A stretch of DNA of 30,533 nt, taken from the NCBI GenBank assembly GCA_963976695.1, contig CAXBMB010000045.1, positions 1 through 30,533 on the forward strand, read 5' to 3'. The DNA is from CAXBMB01 sp963976695 (lineage in GTDB: Bacteria > Pseudomonadota > Alphaproteobacteria > Kiloniellales > DSM-21159). Below are positions 7,654 to 15,848 of the stretch, one piece after another (the stretch's first letter is position 1; every line of letters begins with the position of its first letter). The notes under the pieces are model-generated. The model did not search any database. It saw nothing but the letters and a program-made list of their open reading frames with translations, and was not told the DNA's origin. The position numbers and the translations under genes were made by a program.

Positions 7654-8589
7654 ATGACCCAACCCTTGCCCGCACCCTTACCCGCCACCGGCCAGCGCGA
7701 TTTTGTCGGCTACGGCGCCAAGCCGCCGCACCCCCAATGGCCGGGCGGCGCGCGGCTGGCGCTGCAGTTCGTCATCAACTACGAAGAGGGTGGGGAGAAC
7801 TGCATTCTCGACGGCGACCAGGCCTCGGAATCGCTGCTCTCGGAAGTTGTCGGCGCCGCGCCTTGGCCGGGACAGCGCAACCTGATCGTCGAATCGCTGT
7901 ATGAATTCGGCGCGCGCGCCGGGTTCTGGCGGCTGCACCGCCTCTTTACCCAGCGGCAAATTCCGGTGACGGTCTACGGCGTCACCGCCGCGTTGGTTCG
8001 CAACCCGGAAGCTGTCGCGGCCATGCAAGCCGCCGACTGGGAAATCGCCAGCCACGGCCTGCGCTGGATCGACTACAAGGACTTCAGTGAGGCCGAGGAG
8101 CGCGCCGACATCGCCCAGGCCCTGCACCTGCATGAAAAGGCGACGGGCAGCCGGCCGCTGGGCTGGTACACCGGGCGGGTTTCCGCCTTCACCCGAAAGA
8201 TTATCATGGAAGACGGCGGCTTTCTCTATGACAGCGACTCCTACGCCGACGAGCTGCCCTACTGGCTGGCCGGCCCGAAAGGCCCGCATCTGGTCATCCC
8301 CTACACCCTGGACGCCAACGACGCGCGCTTTGTCTCGCCGCAGGGTTTCAATTCCGGCGATCAGTTTTTCAGCTATCTGAAGGACTCCTTCGATCTGCTC
8401 TACGCCGAGGGGCAAAGCGCGCCGAAAATGCTGTCCATCGGGTTGCACTGCCGGATTTCTGGACGGCCGGGCCGGGCGGCGGCGCTGGCGCGCTTTCTGG
8501 ACTACGCCCAAGGCCATGCCCAGGTCTGGATTCCGCGCCGCATTGACATCGCCCGCCATTGGCACGCGCATCACAAACCGTCGGGTTGA
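7654..8589 (+). CDS. puuE: PuuE-type allantoinase / polysaccharide-deacetylase-fold amidohydrolase
   Basis: The 311-residue protein closely follows the PuuE allantoinase of Pseudomonas: FVGYGAKPPHPQWPGGARLALQ at the N-terminus, NYEEGGENCILDGD, ESLYEFGARAGFWRL, ASHGLRWIDY, GWYTGR, YDSDSYADELPYW, PYTLDANDARF and PKMLSIGLHCRISGRP. PuuE enzymes have a carbohydrate-esterase-4 fold and hydrolyse allantoin to allantoate. No other urate or allantoin gene (uricase, HIU hydrolase, OHCU decarboxylase, allantoicase) is in the window. Here the gene sits between an M20 hydrolase and an amine oxidase next to a Urt-like importer, so a related cyclic ureide or amide may be the real substrate. The family call is strong and the substrate weak. 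Confidence 0.85.
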   Translation: MTQPLPAPLPATGQRDFVGYGAKPPHPQWPGGARLALQFVINYEEGGENCILDGDQASESLLSEVVGAAPWPGQRNLIVESLYEFGARAGFWRLHRLFTQRQIPVTVYGVTAALVRNPEAVAAMQAADWEIASHGLRWIDYKDFSEAEERADIAQALHLHEKATGSRPLGWYTGRVSAFTRKIIMEDGGFLYDSDSYADELPYWLAGPKGPHLVIPYTLDANDARFVSPQGFNSGDQFFSYLKDSFDLLYAEGQSAPKMLSIGLHCRISGRPGRAAALARFLDYAQGHAQVWIPRRIDIARHWHAHHKPSG

Positions 8590-8681
8590 CCCCGCCTCCG
8601 GCATCAGCCCGGCGGCGCTTTGCCCCGGGGGCGAAGTCGACTATTGTTTTGAATACTCGTTGATTTTTAGCAGGCCCGCCC

Positions 8682-9962
8682 ATGCCCTACCCTCCCTCGC
8701 TGTACGCCACCACCGCCGCTCCCGCCCTTGCGGCGCCATCGCTGGACGGCGCGGCGACCTGTGATGTCTGCGTCATTGGCGGCGGCTTTTCCGGCCTGTC
8801 CTCGGCCCTGCATTTGGCGCGCAAGGGATACAAAGTGATCCTGCTGGAGGCCGACCAGGTGGGCTATGGCGCGTCGGGGCGCAACGGCGGACAGTTGGGG
8901 TCGGCCCACGTCAAGCTGCAGCCCGACCTGGTGCGTCGTTACGGCCCGGATCACGCCCGGGCGCTCTGGGACCTGGCCGAGGACGCCAAGGCCCTGGTCA
9001 AGACACTGATCGCGGAGGAAGCCATCGACTGCGCCTATCGGCCGGGCAACCTGGGCTGCGCGGTAACCCAACGGGATCTGAAAATCTTCACCGACCATGC
9101 CGCGCTGGTCGCCCGCGACTACGGCTATCACGCCTATCAACTGTTCGACCGGCAAAAGACCGCCGAGGTGATCGGCGCGCCGGCCTACCGCGGATCGCTT
9201 TACGACCCCACCGGCGGCCATCTGCATCCGCTGAATCTGGCCTTGGGAATCGCCCGGGCGGCCCAGCGCGCGGGCGCCGAAATCTACGAGCGCAGCTTTG
9301 TAAAACAGGCAATCCACGGCGAGAAGGTTCTGGTCAAAACCAGCAAGGGTCAGGTCACGGCGGACTTTCTGCTCTACGGCTGCAATGGCTACCTGGGGCA
9401 TTTGGCCGAGGAGATCGCGCCGCGCATCTTGCCCGCCGACAACTATCAAATCGCTACCGAGCCCCTGCCGGCGGACCTGGCCGCCACCGTCCTGACCAAC
9501 GGCACTGCCGCCTGGGACACCCACAAACAGGTTTACTATTACCGCCTGAGCCCGGACCGACGGATGATTTTCGGCGGCGGCATCGGCTATCCGGGCCAGG
9601 TGCCCGACAACCTGGCCGATATCGTGCGGGCCCACATGATGAAGGTCTTTCCGCAGCTGGCCGATCTGCGGATCGACCACGCCTGGGCGGGAACCTTCTG
9701 CGCCACCCGCAGCAAGCTGCCCGATTTCGGTCGTCTGGCCGACAATGTTTTCTATGTACAGGGCTATTCCGGCCACGGCTTGGCCCTGGCCAATCTGGGC
9801 GGCCAGTTGATGGCGGAGGCGCTCAGCACCACGGCGGAACGCTTTGACGTCATGGCGACGCTGAAAAAGCAGGCCTTTCCCGGCGGGCGCGCCTTCCGCC
9901 GGCCGGTGCTCGCCCTCGGCTTCCTCTACCTGAAACTGCTGGACAAACTCAACGTCGCCTAA
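8682..9962 (+). CDS. FAD-dependent oxidoreductase, PuuB/OrdL-like (gamma-glutamylputrescine oxidase family)
   Basis: The protein has 426 residues. The FAD site CVIGGGFSGLSSALHLARKG lies at about residues 30-49, followed by GYGASGRNGGQLGSAH, characteristic of the PuuB/OrdL branch of the DAO family. Later segments include YYYRLSPDRRMIFGGG, LPDFGRL and YVQGYSGHGLALANL. Members oxidise N-substituted amines (gamma-glutamylputrescine in the type enzyme) with O2, giving an aldehyde. The start has AGCAGG a few bases upstream. It is the last gene of the plus-strand block and ends 18 bp from the convergent permease gene. No glutamylpolyamine synthetase is seen nearby, so the exact substrate is open. 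Confidence 0.85.
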   Translation: MPYPPSLYATTAAPALAAPSLDGAATCDVCVIGGGFSGLSSALHLARKGYKVILLEADQVGYGASGRNGGQLGSAHVKLQPDLVRRYGPDHARALWDLAEDAKALVKTLIAEEAIDCAYRPGNLGCAVTQRDLKIFTDHAALVARDYGYHAYQLFDRQKTAEVIGAPAYRGSLYDPTGGHLHPLNLALGIARAAQRAGAEIYERSFVKQAIHGEKVLVKTSKGQVTADFLLYGCNGYLGHLAEEIAPRILPADNYQIATEPLPADLAATVLTNGTAAWDTHKQVYYYRLSPDRRMIFGGGIGYPGQVPDNLADIVRAHMMKVFPQLADLRIDHAWAGTFCATRSKLPDFGRLADNVFYVQGYSGHGLALANLGGQLMAEALSTTAERFDVMATLKKQAFPGGRAFRRPVLALGFLYLKLLDKLNVA

Positions 9963-9980
9963 CAGCGCCCCCGGTCGACG

Positions 9981-11057
9981 TCACGCCGGCCCGCCCCGGC
10001 GGGCGTCCAGCCTGGCCAGCAGGGACCCGATCAGCCCCTGGGGAAAGAACACCACCACGGTCACGAAAATTGCGCCGATCACCAGCTGCCAGTACTCTTG
10101 AAGCTCACTGGCCAGCAGGTTTTCCAAGACCCGGAACAGCACCGTTCCCACCACCGCGGCGATCAGCGAGCCGCGCCCCGCCAAGGCCACCCAAATCAGC
10201 GCCTCGGCCGAAAGGCCAAAGCCGACCAGCGACGGCGAGGCGAAATTGAACTGCACCACAAACAGCGCCCCCGCCAAGCCGGCGACCGCCGCCGCCAGGG
10301 TGAAGGCGGCCACCTTATAGCCGTTGGTCTCGTAGCCGAAGGCGCGGGTCCGCAGCTCATGGGACCGGATCGCCGCCAGGGTCAGGCCGAAGGCGCTGCG
10401 CTTGGCGTAGCTCAGACCCAGATAGCAAAGCGCCAGAATTGCCAGGGTGATGTAGTAGAGCCCGTATTCGTCATAGAATTCCGCGCCGCCGTTCAGTCCG
10501 GGCATGAAGGCGGGAACGTTCAACAGGCCGTTGAGGCCGCCCATATAGTCCCAGTTCACGAAACCACGTTCAGCCAGGACCGCGATCGCCAGGGTCACCA
10601 CGCCGAAGAAAGCCCCCTGCAGGCCCTGCGCATAGAAAAGAAACCGCGCCAGGACGTTCGCCACCACGGCGGCCAATCCGATGGCGGCCGCCAGGCCGAC
10701 CCAGGAGGAAACCAGCCCCTCCAGACCGGGCACCCTGCCCAGCGTCACCGTGGCCATGCCGTAGGCCCCCAGGCCAAAGAAGATTGCCTGGCCCAGGCAC
10801 AGCAGCCCGACATGGCCCCAGATGAACGCCAAGCTGAGCGCCAACAGGGCATAGGTGAAATAGATCGACAGGTCCAGCAGCCGCCAAGACTGGACAAAGC
10901 CCGGCAGGACCAGGAAAGCGAGCGCCGCCAGCAGCGCGAAGAGATCCTCCGCGGCCAGGTTTTTTATCCCGAGCCCCCGCCCCGGTCCCGGCCCCGGCCC
11001 CAGTCCCAACCCCGGTCCCGGGCCGGCCGCGCCGCGCCGCGCCATTGGCCGCTTCAT
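9981..11057 (-). CDS. ABC importer permease, LivM/UrtC type
   Basis: This 358-residue membrane protein has multiple hydrophobic segments. YALLALSLAFIWGHVGLLCLGQAIFFGLGAYGMA is the signature region of LivM/UrtC permeases, here split across two helices, and the late EALIWVALAGRGSLIAAVVG is the cytoplasmic coupling region. It overlaps the LivH-type gene by four bases (ATGA). The first ~30 residues are an odd Gly/Pro/Leu repeat (residues 11-30) encoded by a GC-rich tandem repeat near 10970-11030 and not part of the permease fold. It is the last gene of the importer operon and runs tail to tail with the amine oxidase gene, with no visible terminator between. Confidence 0.88.
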   Translation of the reverse strand: MKRPMARRGAAGPGPGLGLGPGPGPGRGLGIKNLAAEDLFALLAALAFLVLPGFVQSWRLLDLSIYFTYALLALSLAFIWGHVGLLCLGQAIFFGLGAYGMATVTLGRVPGLEGLVSSWVGLAAAIGLAAVVANVLARFLFYAQGLQGAFFGVVTLAIAVLAERGFVNWDYMGGLNGLLNVPAFMPGLNGGAEFYDEYGLYYITLAILALCYLGLSYAKRSAFGLTLAAIRSHELRTRAFGYETNGYKVAAFTLAAAVAGLAGALFVVQFNFASPSLVGFGLSAEALIWVALAGRGSLIAAVVGTVLFRVLENLLASELQEYWQLVIGAIFVTVVVFFPQGLIGSLLARLDARRGGPA

Positions 11058-11917
11058 GCCTTGCGTCCTCCGCGCGACAGAATGCCGGTGGGAAAGAGCC
11101 GGATCAGCACCACCGCCATGCCCAGCACGATGATTTCCGCCCAGACCGAGGAGACATTGAACTTGAAGAAAACCTCCGCGCCGCCGATTAAGCCGACCCC
11201 GGCCATGGCGGCGGCGATGGAGCCCAGGCCGCCGACCAGGATGGACAGGAACGAGGGCACCAAAAAGCCCAGTCCCATATAGGGATCGATCGAAACGATC
11301 GGGGCCATCAGCGCGCCGGCGAACCCCGCCAAGGCGGCCCCCAGGGAAAAGGTCACCCGATCCAGGCGGCGGGTGTTGATGCCCAGGCAGGCCGCCATGT
11401 CCCGATTGGCGATCACCGAGCGGGCCGACAGCCCCATCCGGGTTCGAAAAAAGAACCAGAACGTCGCGGCGATGATCGCGATTGCCGCGACCATGATGAA
11501 CAGCCGATAGACCGGATAGTCGACCCCCAGCAGCCGCAGATTGAAATCCAGCGGCTTGACCACCGAATGGGACCCTGGCCCAAAACCCAGGATGACCGCT
11601 TGCTTCAACAAGATCGACAGCCCCCAGGTGGCCAGGATGGTGTCCAGCAGGCGGCTGTAGACCCGGCGGATCAACAGCTCTTCAACCAGCAGCCCGACCA
11701 GTCCGACAACCAGGGGGGCCAGCAGCAGGCCAAGCCAGGGCGACAGGCCGCTCTGGTTGGCGACCAGCAGGCTGTAGGCCCCCAGCATGACGAACTCGCC
11801 ATGGGCCATGTTGATCACCTTCATCAGGCCAAAGATCACCGCCAGCCCCAGGGTCACCAGCATCAGGAACAGCACATAGTTGGCGCCGTCAAGAAAACCC
11901 GAAAGCAACTCACTCAT
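11054..11917 (-). CDS. ABC importer permease, LivH/UrtB type
   Basis: The 287-residue hydrophobic protein begins LLSGFLDGANYVLFLMLVTLG and then FGLMKVINMAHGEFVMLGAY, the hallmark of LivH/UrtB permeases. The region FLSILVGGLGSIAAAMAGVG near the C-terminus is the coupling helix. It pairs with the LivM-type permease that follows with a four-base overlap. The ribosome-binding site is weak. A 174-bp gap (11918-12091) separates it from the ATPase gene upstream in the operon; that gap holds only degenerate short repeats (tcctcatc, gccagctcttgc) and no coding signal I can support. Confidence 0.88.
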   Translation of the reverse strand: MSELLSGFLDGANYVLFLMLVTLGLAVIFGLMKVINMAHGEFVMLGAYSLLVANQSGLSPWLGLLLAPLVVGLVGLLVEELLIRRVYSRLLDTILATWGLSILLKQAVILGFGPGSHSVVKPLDFNLRLLGVDYPVYRLFIMVAAIAIIAATFWFFFRTRMGLSARSVIANRDMAACLGINTRRLDRVTFSLGAALAGFAGALMAPIVSIDPYMGLGFLVPSFLSILVGGLGSIAAAMAGVGLIGGAEVFFKFNVSSVWAEIIVLGMAVVLIRLFPTGILSRGGRKA

Positions 11918-12091
11918 TGCGGTTCACGCCGATCCCGAGCCATCGCTTGCTCGTCATTGTTCGGTCCTCATCACCAGATCTCCATCGCCGGATCCTCATC
12001 GCCTGTTCGCCAGCTCTTGCCGCCAACTCTTGCTAGCCGCGCTTGCCCGCTCCGACCCGCTGTTGCGTCGGCCAATCAATCCGCCGCGGCG

Positions 12092-12790
12092 CTACAAACT
12101 CATGTAGTCGCGGATGGTTTGACTGGCCTCGACGGGATCGTCGAGCGGCGCTTCCGCCACAATATGGCCCTGCTGCATGAAGGCCAGGCGCGAACACATC
12201 GCCAACACCATGTCGATATTCTGCTCCACCAGGATCACCGTCATCGCGCGCTGCCGGGCCACCTGCTTCACGATCCGGGCGATCTCGGCGACGATGTTGG
12301 GCTGCACGCCCTCGGAGGGTTCGTCCAGCAGCAGCAGCTTGGGATCGGACACCAGGGCCCGGGCCACGGCCAGTTGCTGTTGCTGACCGCCCGACAGATT
12401 GCCCGCCGGGCGGCGACGCATTTCCTGCAGCGCCGGGAACAACCCGTAGACTTCCTGGAAGTCGCGCCGCGCCAGATTGCCCAGCAGCAGATTTTCCTCC
12501 ACCGTAAAATCGCCAAAGATCTCCCGGCCCTGCGGCACATAAGCCACCCCCAGACGGGCGATTTCGAACGCCGGCAAGCCGGCGAGCTGCCGACCGGCAA
12601 AGCGAATCCGTCCAGACCGGGCGGCCAGCAAGCCCATCAAGGATTTCATCAAGGTGGATTTGCCGGCGCCATTGTGGCCCAGCAGGCCCAGAATTTGACC
12701 TTGCGGCAGCGTCAGATCCAGCGCCTCCAGCACCACGCCTTCGTGATAGCCCACGGTCAGGCCTTCGATGGCCAGCAAGGCGTCAGCCAT
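12092..12790 (-). CDS. ABC importer ATPase, LivF/UrtE type
   Basis: The 232-residue ATPase has Walker A GHNGAGKST (38-46), signature NLSGGQQQQ and Walker B LLLLDEPSEGV followed by QPNIV, typical of LivF/UrtE. VPQGREIF is the Q-loop. The start at 12790 was preferred over an upstream in-frame start at 12991, whose extra 67 residues are Trp/Arg-rich and overlap the UrtD-type gene. AGGGGAC precedes 12790. It overlaps the preceding ATPase gene by eight bases. Confidence 0.9.
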   Translation of the reverse strand: MADALLAIEGLTVGYHEGVVLEALDLTLPQGQILGLLGHNGAGKSTLMKSLMGLLAARSGRIRFAGRQLAGLPAFEIARLGVAYVPQGREIFGDFTVEENLLLGNLARRDFQEVYGLFPALQEMRRRPAGNLSGGQQQQLAVARALVSDPKLLLLDEPSEGVQPNIVAEIARIVKQVARQRAMTVILVEQNIDMVLAMCSRLAFMQQGHIVAEAPLDDPVEASQTIRDYMSL

Positions 12791-13631
12791 GGGACGGGTC
12801 GTCCCCTGGCGAAAGCTGCGGCGCCGGCGGGCGCGGGTCCGAGCTGTGGCCTGCTGCGGGCGGGCCGGCCGCCGCCCCGCCCAGATAGGCTTCCACCAGC
12901 TGGCGGTTCTGCCGGACCCGCGCGAAATCGCCGTCGGCCACCAGACGGCCGTTGAGCATCGCCGCCACCCGCCCCCCCAGGGCCTCGACAAAGGTCATGT
13001 CATGCTCGATCACAATAATGGCGGCGCCAAACTGACTCCGGATATCCTGCAACAGACCCACCGCCACCAGCTTTTCCCGCCGGGTCATCCCCGCCGTCGG
13101 CTCGTCCAGCAGGATCAGCCGGGGGCGGGCCAGCAGCACCATGGCGATTTCCAGCCACTGCTTCTTGCCATGGGGCAGGGTTCCGGCGCGCTGGCCGGCG
13201 ATCTCCGACAGCCCCAGCCGCGCCAGAAAAGCCGCGTACGGATCACCACCGGCTTGCTCGGCCCAGGCGTCGCCTTGCCCCTCCGCCTGGTATCGCAGCG
13301 GAATTAAGGCCGCCGCTTGACGGGCGAGCCGGATGTTCTCGGCAACCGTCAGCTCGGCATAGATCGACGGCATCTGGAACTTTCGCCCGACGCCGAGACG
13401 GGCGATTTGATGGGGCGGCAGGCCCAGAATCGACCGGCCATCCAGCCGGATATCGCCCTGGCTGACTTTCAGATGCCCGGTCAGGAGATTGAACAAGGTG
13501 GTCTTGCCGCAGCCGTTGGGGCCGATAACCGTCAGCAGTTCGCCGCCATCCAGGGCAAGGCTCAGGTCGGTGACCGCGCGCAGGCCGCCAAACGCCTTCC
13601 CCAGGGCGGTAATCTCCAGCAGCGTGCTCAC
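12783..13631 (-). CDS. ABC importer ATPase, LivG/UrtD type
   Basis: The 282-residue protein has Walker A GPNGCGKTT (37-45) and Walker B LILLDEPTAGM (172-182). The signature motif reads LPHGKKQWLEIAM (152-164) instead of LSGGQ. That variant, with H-G-x-K-Q-W-L-E, is what I associate with the urea-transport ATPase UrtD rather than LivG, and it supports an amide or urea-like substrate. The C-terminal ~30 residues are a Pro/Gly/Ser tail. It lies 66 bp after the binding-protein gene and overlaps the next ATPase gene. Confidence 0.88.
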   Translation of the reverse strand: MSTLLEITALGKAFGGLRAVTDLSLALDGGELLTVIGPNGCGKTTLFNLLTGHLKVSQGDIRLDGRSILGLPPHQIARLGVGRKFQMPSIYAELTVAENIRLARQAAALIPLRYQAEGQGDAWAEQAGGDPYAAFLARLGLSEIAGQRAGTLPHGKKQWLEIAMVLLARPRLILLDEPTAGMTRREKLVAVGLLQDIRSQFGAAIIVIEHDMTFVEALGGRVAAMLNGRLVADGDFARVRQNRQLVEAYLGGAAAGPPAAGHSSDPRPPAPQLSPGDDPSHG

Positions 13632-13697
13632 GGCAGCCGTCCCACTCGCAAACCTAGGCGCAAATCAAAGCGCAAAAAAATCACCGGCGCGCCGCGG

Positions 13698-14864
13698 TTA
13701 ACCGCAGCCGGCTTGCGGCGCGATTTCCCCCAGCGCCTTGACCACCGCCAGGCCCGTGCCCTCGGTCTTGGCCAGGAACATGTTGAAGGTGACATGGTGG
13801 TCGGCCGCGCCGATCGACAGCGGGCCGGTCGGGCTGTCCATGCTCAGGCCCTCCAGGCCCTCCACCAGAGCTTCCCGCTCCACCTTGCCCGATTTCTCAA
13901 GCGCCGCCTTGGTCGCCATGACGGCGTTGTAGTGGGTCATCACATAGTGCGAGATCGGGACGTCGGCACCGGCCGAGGCGCGGATCTTCCGGACAAAGTC
14001 CTGCACACCGGGCGTCTGCAACGAGGCGGCAAAAGGCACGGTCACCCACATGTTCTGCCCCTTGCCCGCGCCGAAAGCGCCCAGATAGGTTTCGGCGAAC
14101 CCGAGAAAGCCGACGGTGACGTCGTCCAGCAGGCCAAATTCTTCCGCCTGTTTGATGAAGGTGATGCCATCGGCGCCCGGCAGGGCAAACAGCAAGGTCT
14201 TCGCGCCGGAGGCCTTGATCCGGTCGATCACCGGCTTAAAGTCGCTCTCCCCCCACTTGGTGAATTCGGTTCCCACCACTTTGCCGCCCAGATCGGCAAC
14301 CAATGCCGCCGCCGCCTCAAACATCTTCTGCGGCCAAACGTAGTTGGCGCCGAAGCAGTAGAAACTGTCGCCGGAATTCTCCATCAGCGCCGGCACCAGC
14401 TCGGCCAACTCCTGGTTGGGGACGGTGTTGAAGGCAAACAGGTAGCGATCGCAGGCCCCGCCTTCATAGTTGGTGGCGTAGAGCAGCGGCGTCCGAGCCT
14501 TGCGCAGCGCCGGCGCCATCGCATCGCGGGCATTGGAGGTGATCGGCCCGACCACGGCCAGGGCCTGATCGCCCCGGGCCAGTTTGTTGGCCTTTTCAAC
14601 CGATGTCTTGGGGTCGGTTTTATTGTCTTCGTAAACAATCTCAACCGGATGCCCCAGGATACCGCCGGCGGCGTTGATTTCAGCCGCCGCCAGATCCATA
14701 CCCATCCTGGCCTGGTTGCCGAACAGCTCCAACCCGCCGCTAAAAGGCAAAACCGCGCCGAGGGTAACGGCTTGCGCCGCCAACAGTCGGGGCGGCAGCG
14801 CCGCCGCCGTCACGGCCGCCGCCGCAGTTCCGAGAAAGGTTCTTCTACCGATTGACTGGAACAT
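13698..14864 (-). CDS. ABC importer substrate-binding protein, UrtA/AmiC/FmdD-like
   Basis: This is a 388-residue periplasmic type-I binding protein. The start at 14864 is preferred over an in-frame upstream start at 15017 because AGGGAAA precedes it and a twin-arginine-like signal, GRRTFLGTAAAAVTAAALP, follows at once. The mature part begins VTLGAVLPFSGGLELFG and contains YEGGACDRYLFAFNTVPNQ, which recalls the AmiC/UrtA/FmdD subgroup (amides, urea) more than LivJ. It is the first gene of the five-gene importer operon. It is transcribed away from pncA, with which it shares the 248-bp promoter region. Confidence 0.88.
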   Translation of the reverse strand: MFQSIGRRTFLGTAAAAVTAAALPPRLLAAQAVTLGAVLPFSGGLELFGNQARMGMDLAAAEINAAGGILGHPVEIVYEDNKTDPKTSVEKANKLARGDQALAVVGPITSNARDAMAPALRKARTPLLYATNYEGGACDRYLFAFNTVPNQELAELVPALMENSGDSFYCFGANYVWPQKMFEAAAALVADLGGKVVGTEFTKWGESDFKPVIDRIKASGAKTLLFALPGADGITFIKQAEEFGLLDDVTVGFLGFAETYLGAFGAGKGQNMWVTVPFAASLQTPGVQDFVRKIRASAGADVPISHYVMTHYNAVMATKAALEKSGKVEREALVEGLEGLSMDSPTGPLSIGAADHHVTFNMFLAKTEGTGLAVVKALGEIAPQAGCG

Positions 14865-14920
14865 TTTTTGATTTCCCTGTTCAACAATTTGGATTGTTCT
14901 TGACTGAAACCACCTTATTC

Positions 14921-14941
14921 TAGCTGAAAGATTGACAGCTA
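14921..14941. promoter_or_regulatory. 21-bp inverted repeat (TAGCTG-N9-CAGCTA) overlapping a -35 box
   Basis: TAGCTG (14921-14926) and CAGCTA (14936-14941) are exact reverse complements separated by 9 bases. The right arm covers the end of the TTGACA at 14932-14937, so a bound regulator would block or position polymerase at the divergent promoters. A further GCTA-N4-TAGC palindrome overlaps it at 14938-14949. Confidence 0.45.
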
Positions 14942-14960
14942 TTGTTAGCGTACCCAGTAT
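14932..14960 (+). promoter_or_regulatory. Candidate sigma-70 promoter for pncA
   Basis: TTGACA at 14932-14937, a 17-base spacer, then CAGTAT at 14955-14960. Transcription would start near 14967, leaving a leader of about 145 nt before pncA that contains the three 17-bp repeats. Confidence 0.5.
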
Positions 14961-14968
14961 TGTGTCAA
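14941..14968 (-). promoter_or_regulatory. Candidate sigma-70 promoter for the first ABC operon
   Basis: On the minus strand TTGACA (14968-14963) and AACAAT (14946-14941) are separated by 16 bases. It lies almost wholly on top of the plus-strand promoter candidate, in opposite orientation, about 75 bases before the binding-protein start. Confidence 0.45.
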
Positions 14969-15008
14969 GAACTTTTCTAACCTCGGGTCGCCCGGCGCCG
15001 CGCGCCAC

Positions 15009-15059
15009 GTCGATCACCCTGTAAAGTCGACCGCCCTGTAAAGTCGATCACCCTGTAAA
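15009..15059. repeat. Three tandem 17-bp repeats (iteron-like) upstream of pncA
   Basis: Units at 15009-15025, 15026-15042 and 15043-15059. The first and third are identical (GTCGATCACCCTGTAAA); the middle one differs at two bases. They are perfectly in phase with no spacers, between the divergent promoters and pncA. They may be regulator-binding iterons or a leader-RNA element. Confidence 0.8.
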
Positions 15060-15111
15060 CCCGCGCCCCGACAAGAAACCACCGGCGCAGCGAACGAGAA
15101 AGAGACATATC

Positions 15112-15783
15112 ATGCCCGGGGTCCGAGCAGAAACTGACAAAGAAGATTGCCTGATCATAATCGACGTGCAGAACGATTTTTGCGGCGGCGGGGCCCTTGA
15201 GGTTCCCGGCGGTGCGGAGGTGGTGGCCCGGATCAACCAACTCAGCGCCAGCTTTGCCAATGTCGTACTGACGCAGGATTGGCACCCGGCCGACCATTCC
15301 TCCTTCGCCCACAACCACCGCGACGCCGCGCCCCTTTCCACCATCACGCTGGACTATGGCCCGCAAACCCTCTGGCCGCGCCACTGCGTGCAAGGCACGG
15401 CTGGGGCGGACTTTCATCCTGATTTGCTGACCGACAGCGCCCAGTTGGTCCTGCGCAAGGGATTCAGGACGGCCATCGATTCCTATTCCGCATTCTATGA
15501 AAACGACAAAACCACCGCGACCGGGCTGGAGGGCTATCTCAAGTCCCGCGGTATTTCACGGCTGTTTCTGTGCGGTCTGGCCACCGACTTCTGTGTTTTC
15601 TATTCCGCGATGGATGCCGTTCAGGCCGGCTTCCAGACCTATCTGATCGACGATGCCTGCCGGGCCATCGACCTGGAAGGCTCGCTGGCGCAGGCCCATG
15701 CCGCGCTGCGCGCCGCCGGCGTCACCCGGATCAACAGCGCCGCGCTTGCGACCGGGCCGGGGTCAAACGACCTGCCGGAATAA
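15112..15783 (+). CDS. pncA: Nicotinamidase
   Basis: This 223-residue cysteine hydrolase of the isochorismatase superfamily matches nicotinamidase PncA throughout. IIDVQNDFCGGGALEVPGG holds Asp18; TQDWHPADHSSF holds metal ligands Asp56, His58 and His62; WPRHCVQGTAGADFHP and KGFRTAIDSYSAFYEND hold Lys116; GLATDFCV holds the nucleophile Cys161. The Asp-Lys-Cys triad and metal site are complete. It converts nicotinamide to nicotinate and ammonia in the cytoplasm. Elsewhere PncA serves NAD salvage, but here the next gene is an enamidase and the hydroxylase/reductase genes follow, so it probably feeds nicotinate catabolism. GAGAAAGAGA precedes the start. Confidence 0.92.
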   Translation: MPGVRAETDKEDCLIIIDVQNDFCGGGALEVPGGAEVVARINQLSASFANVVLTQDWHPADHSSFAHNHRDAAPLSTITLDYGPQTLWPRHCVQGTAGADFHPDLLTDSAQLVLRKGFRTAIDSYSAFYENDKTTATGLEGYLKSRGISRLFLCGLATDFCVFYSAMDAVQAGFQTYLIDDACRAIDLEGSLAQAHAALRAAGVTRINSAALATGPGSNDLPE

Positions 15784-15809
15784 AGCGGGCTTGACGCGGC
15801 GTGATTTAT

Positions 15810-15821
15810 TTAGTGAGCTAA
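15810..15821. promoter_or_regulatory. Candidate operator TTAG-N4-CTAA upstream of the enamidase gene
   Basis: The palindromic halves TTAG (15810-15813) and CTAA (15818-15821) lie in the longer context TTTATTTAG-TGAG-CTAAC. The same TTTATTTAG-N4-CTAAC recurs at 30215-30232 ahead of the molybdenum hydroxylase operon. It is a candidate binding site for the MarR protein encoded at 17226-17678. Confidence 0.5.
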
Positions 15822-15848
15822 CGATTATTAGACGCCCTGCTTTCCGAA

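Noticed and set aside
10098..11282. Long plus-strand open frame of 394 codons opposite the permease genes
   Set aside because: It is antisense to two clear permeases, rich in Gln/Arg/His, and has no family similarity; it is a composition artefact of high GC.
13317..14855. Plus-strand 512-codon frame opposite the first importer genes
   Set aside because: It is antisense to a well-supported ATPase and binding protein and has a low-complexity Gln/Arg/Gly composition.
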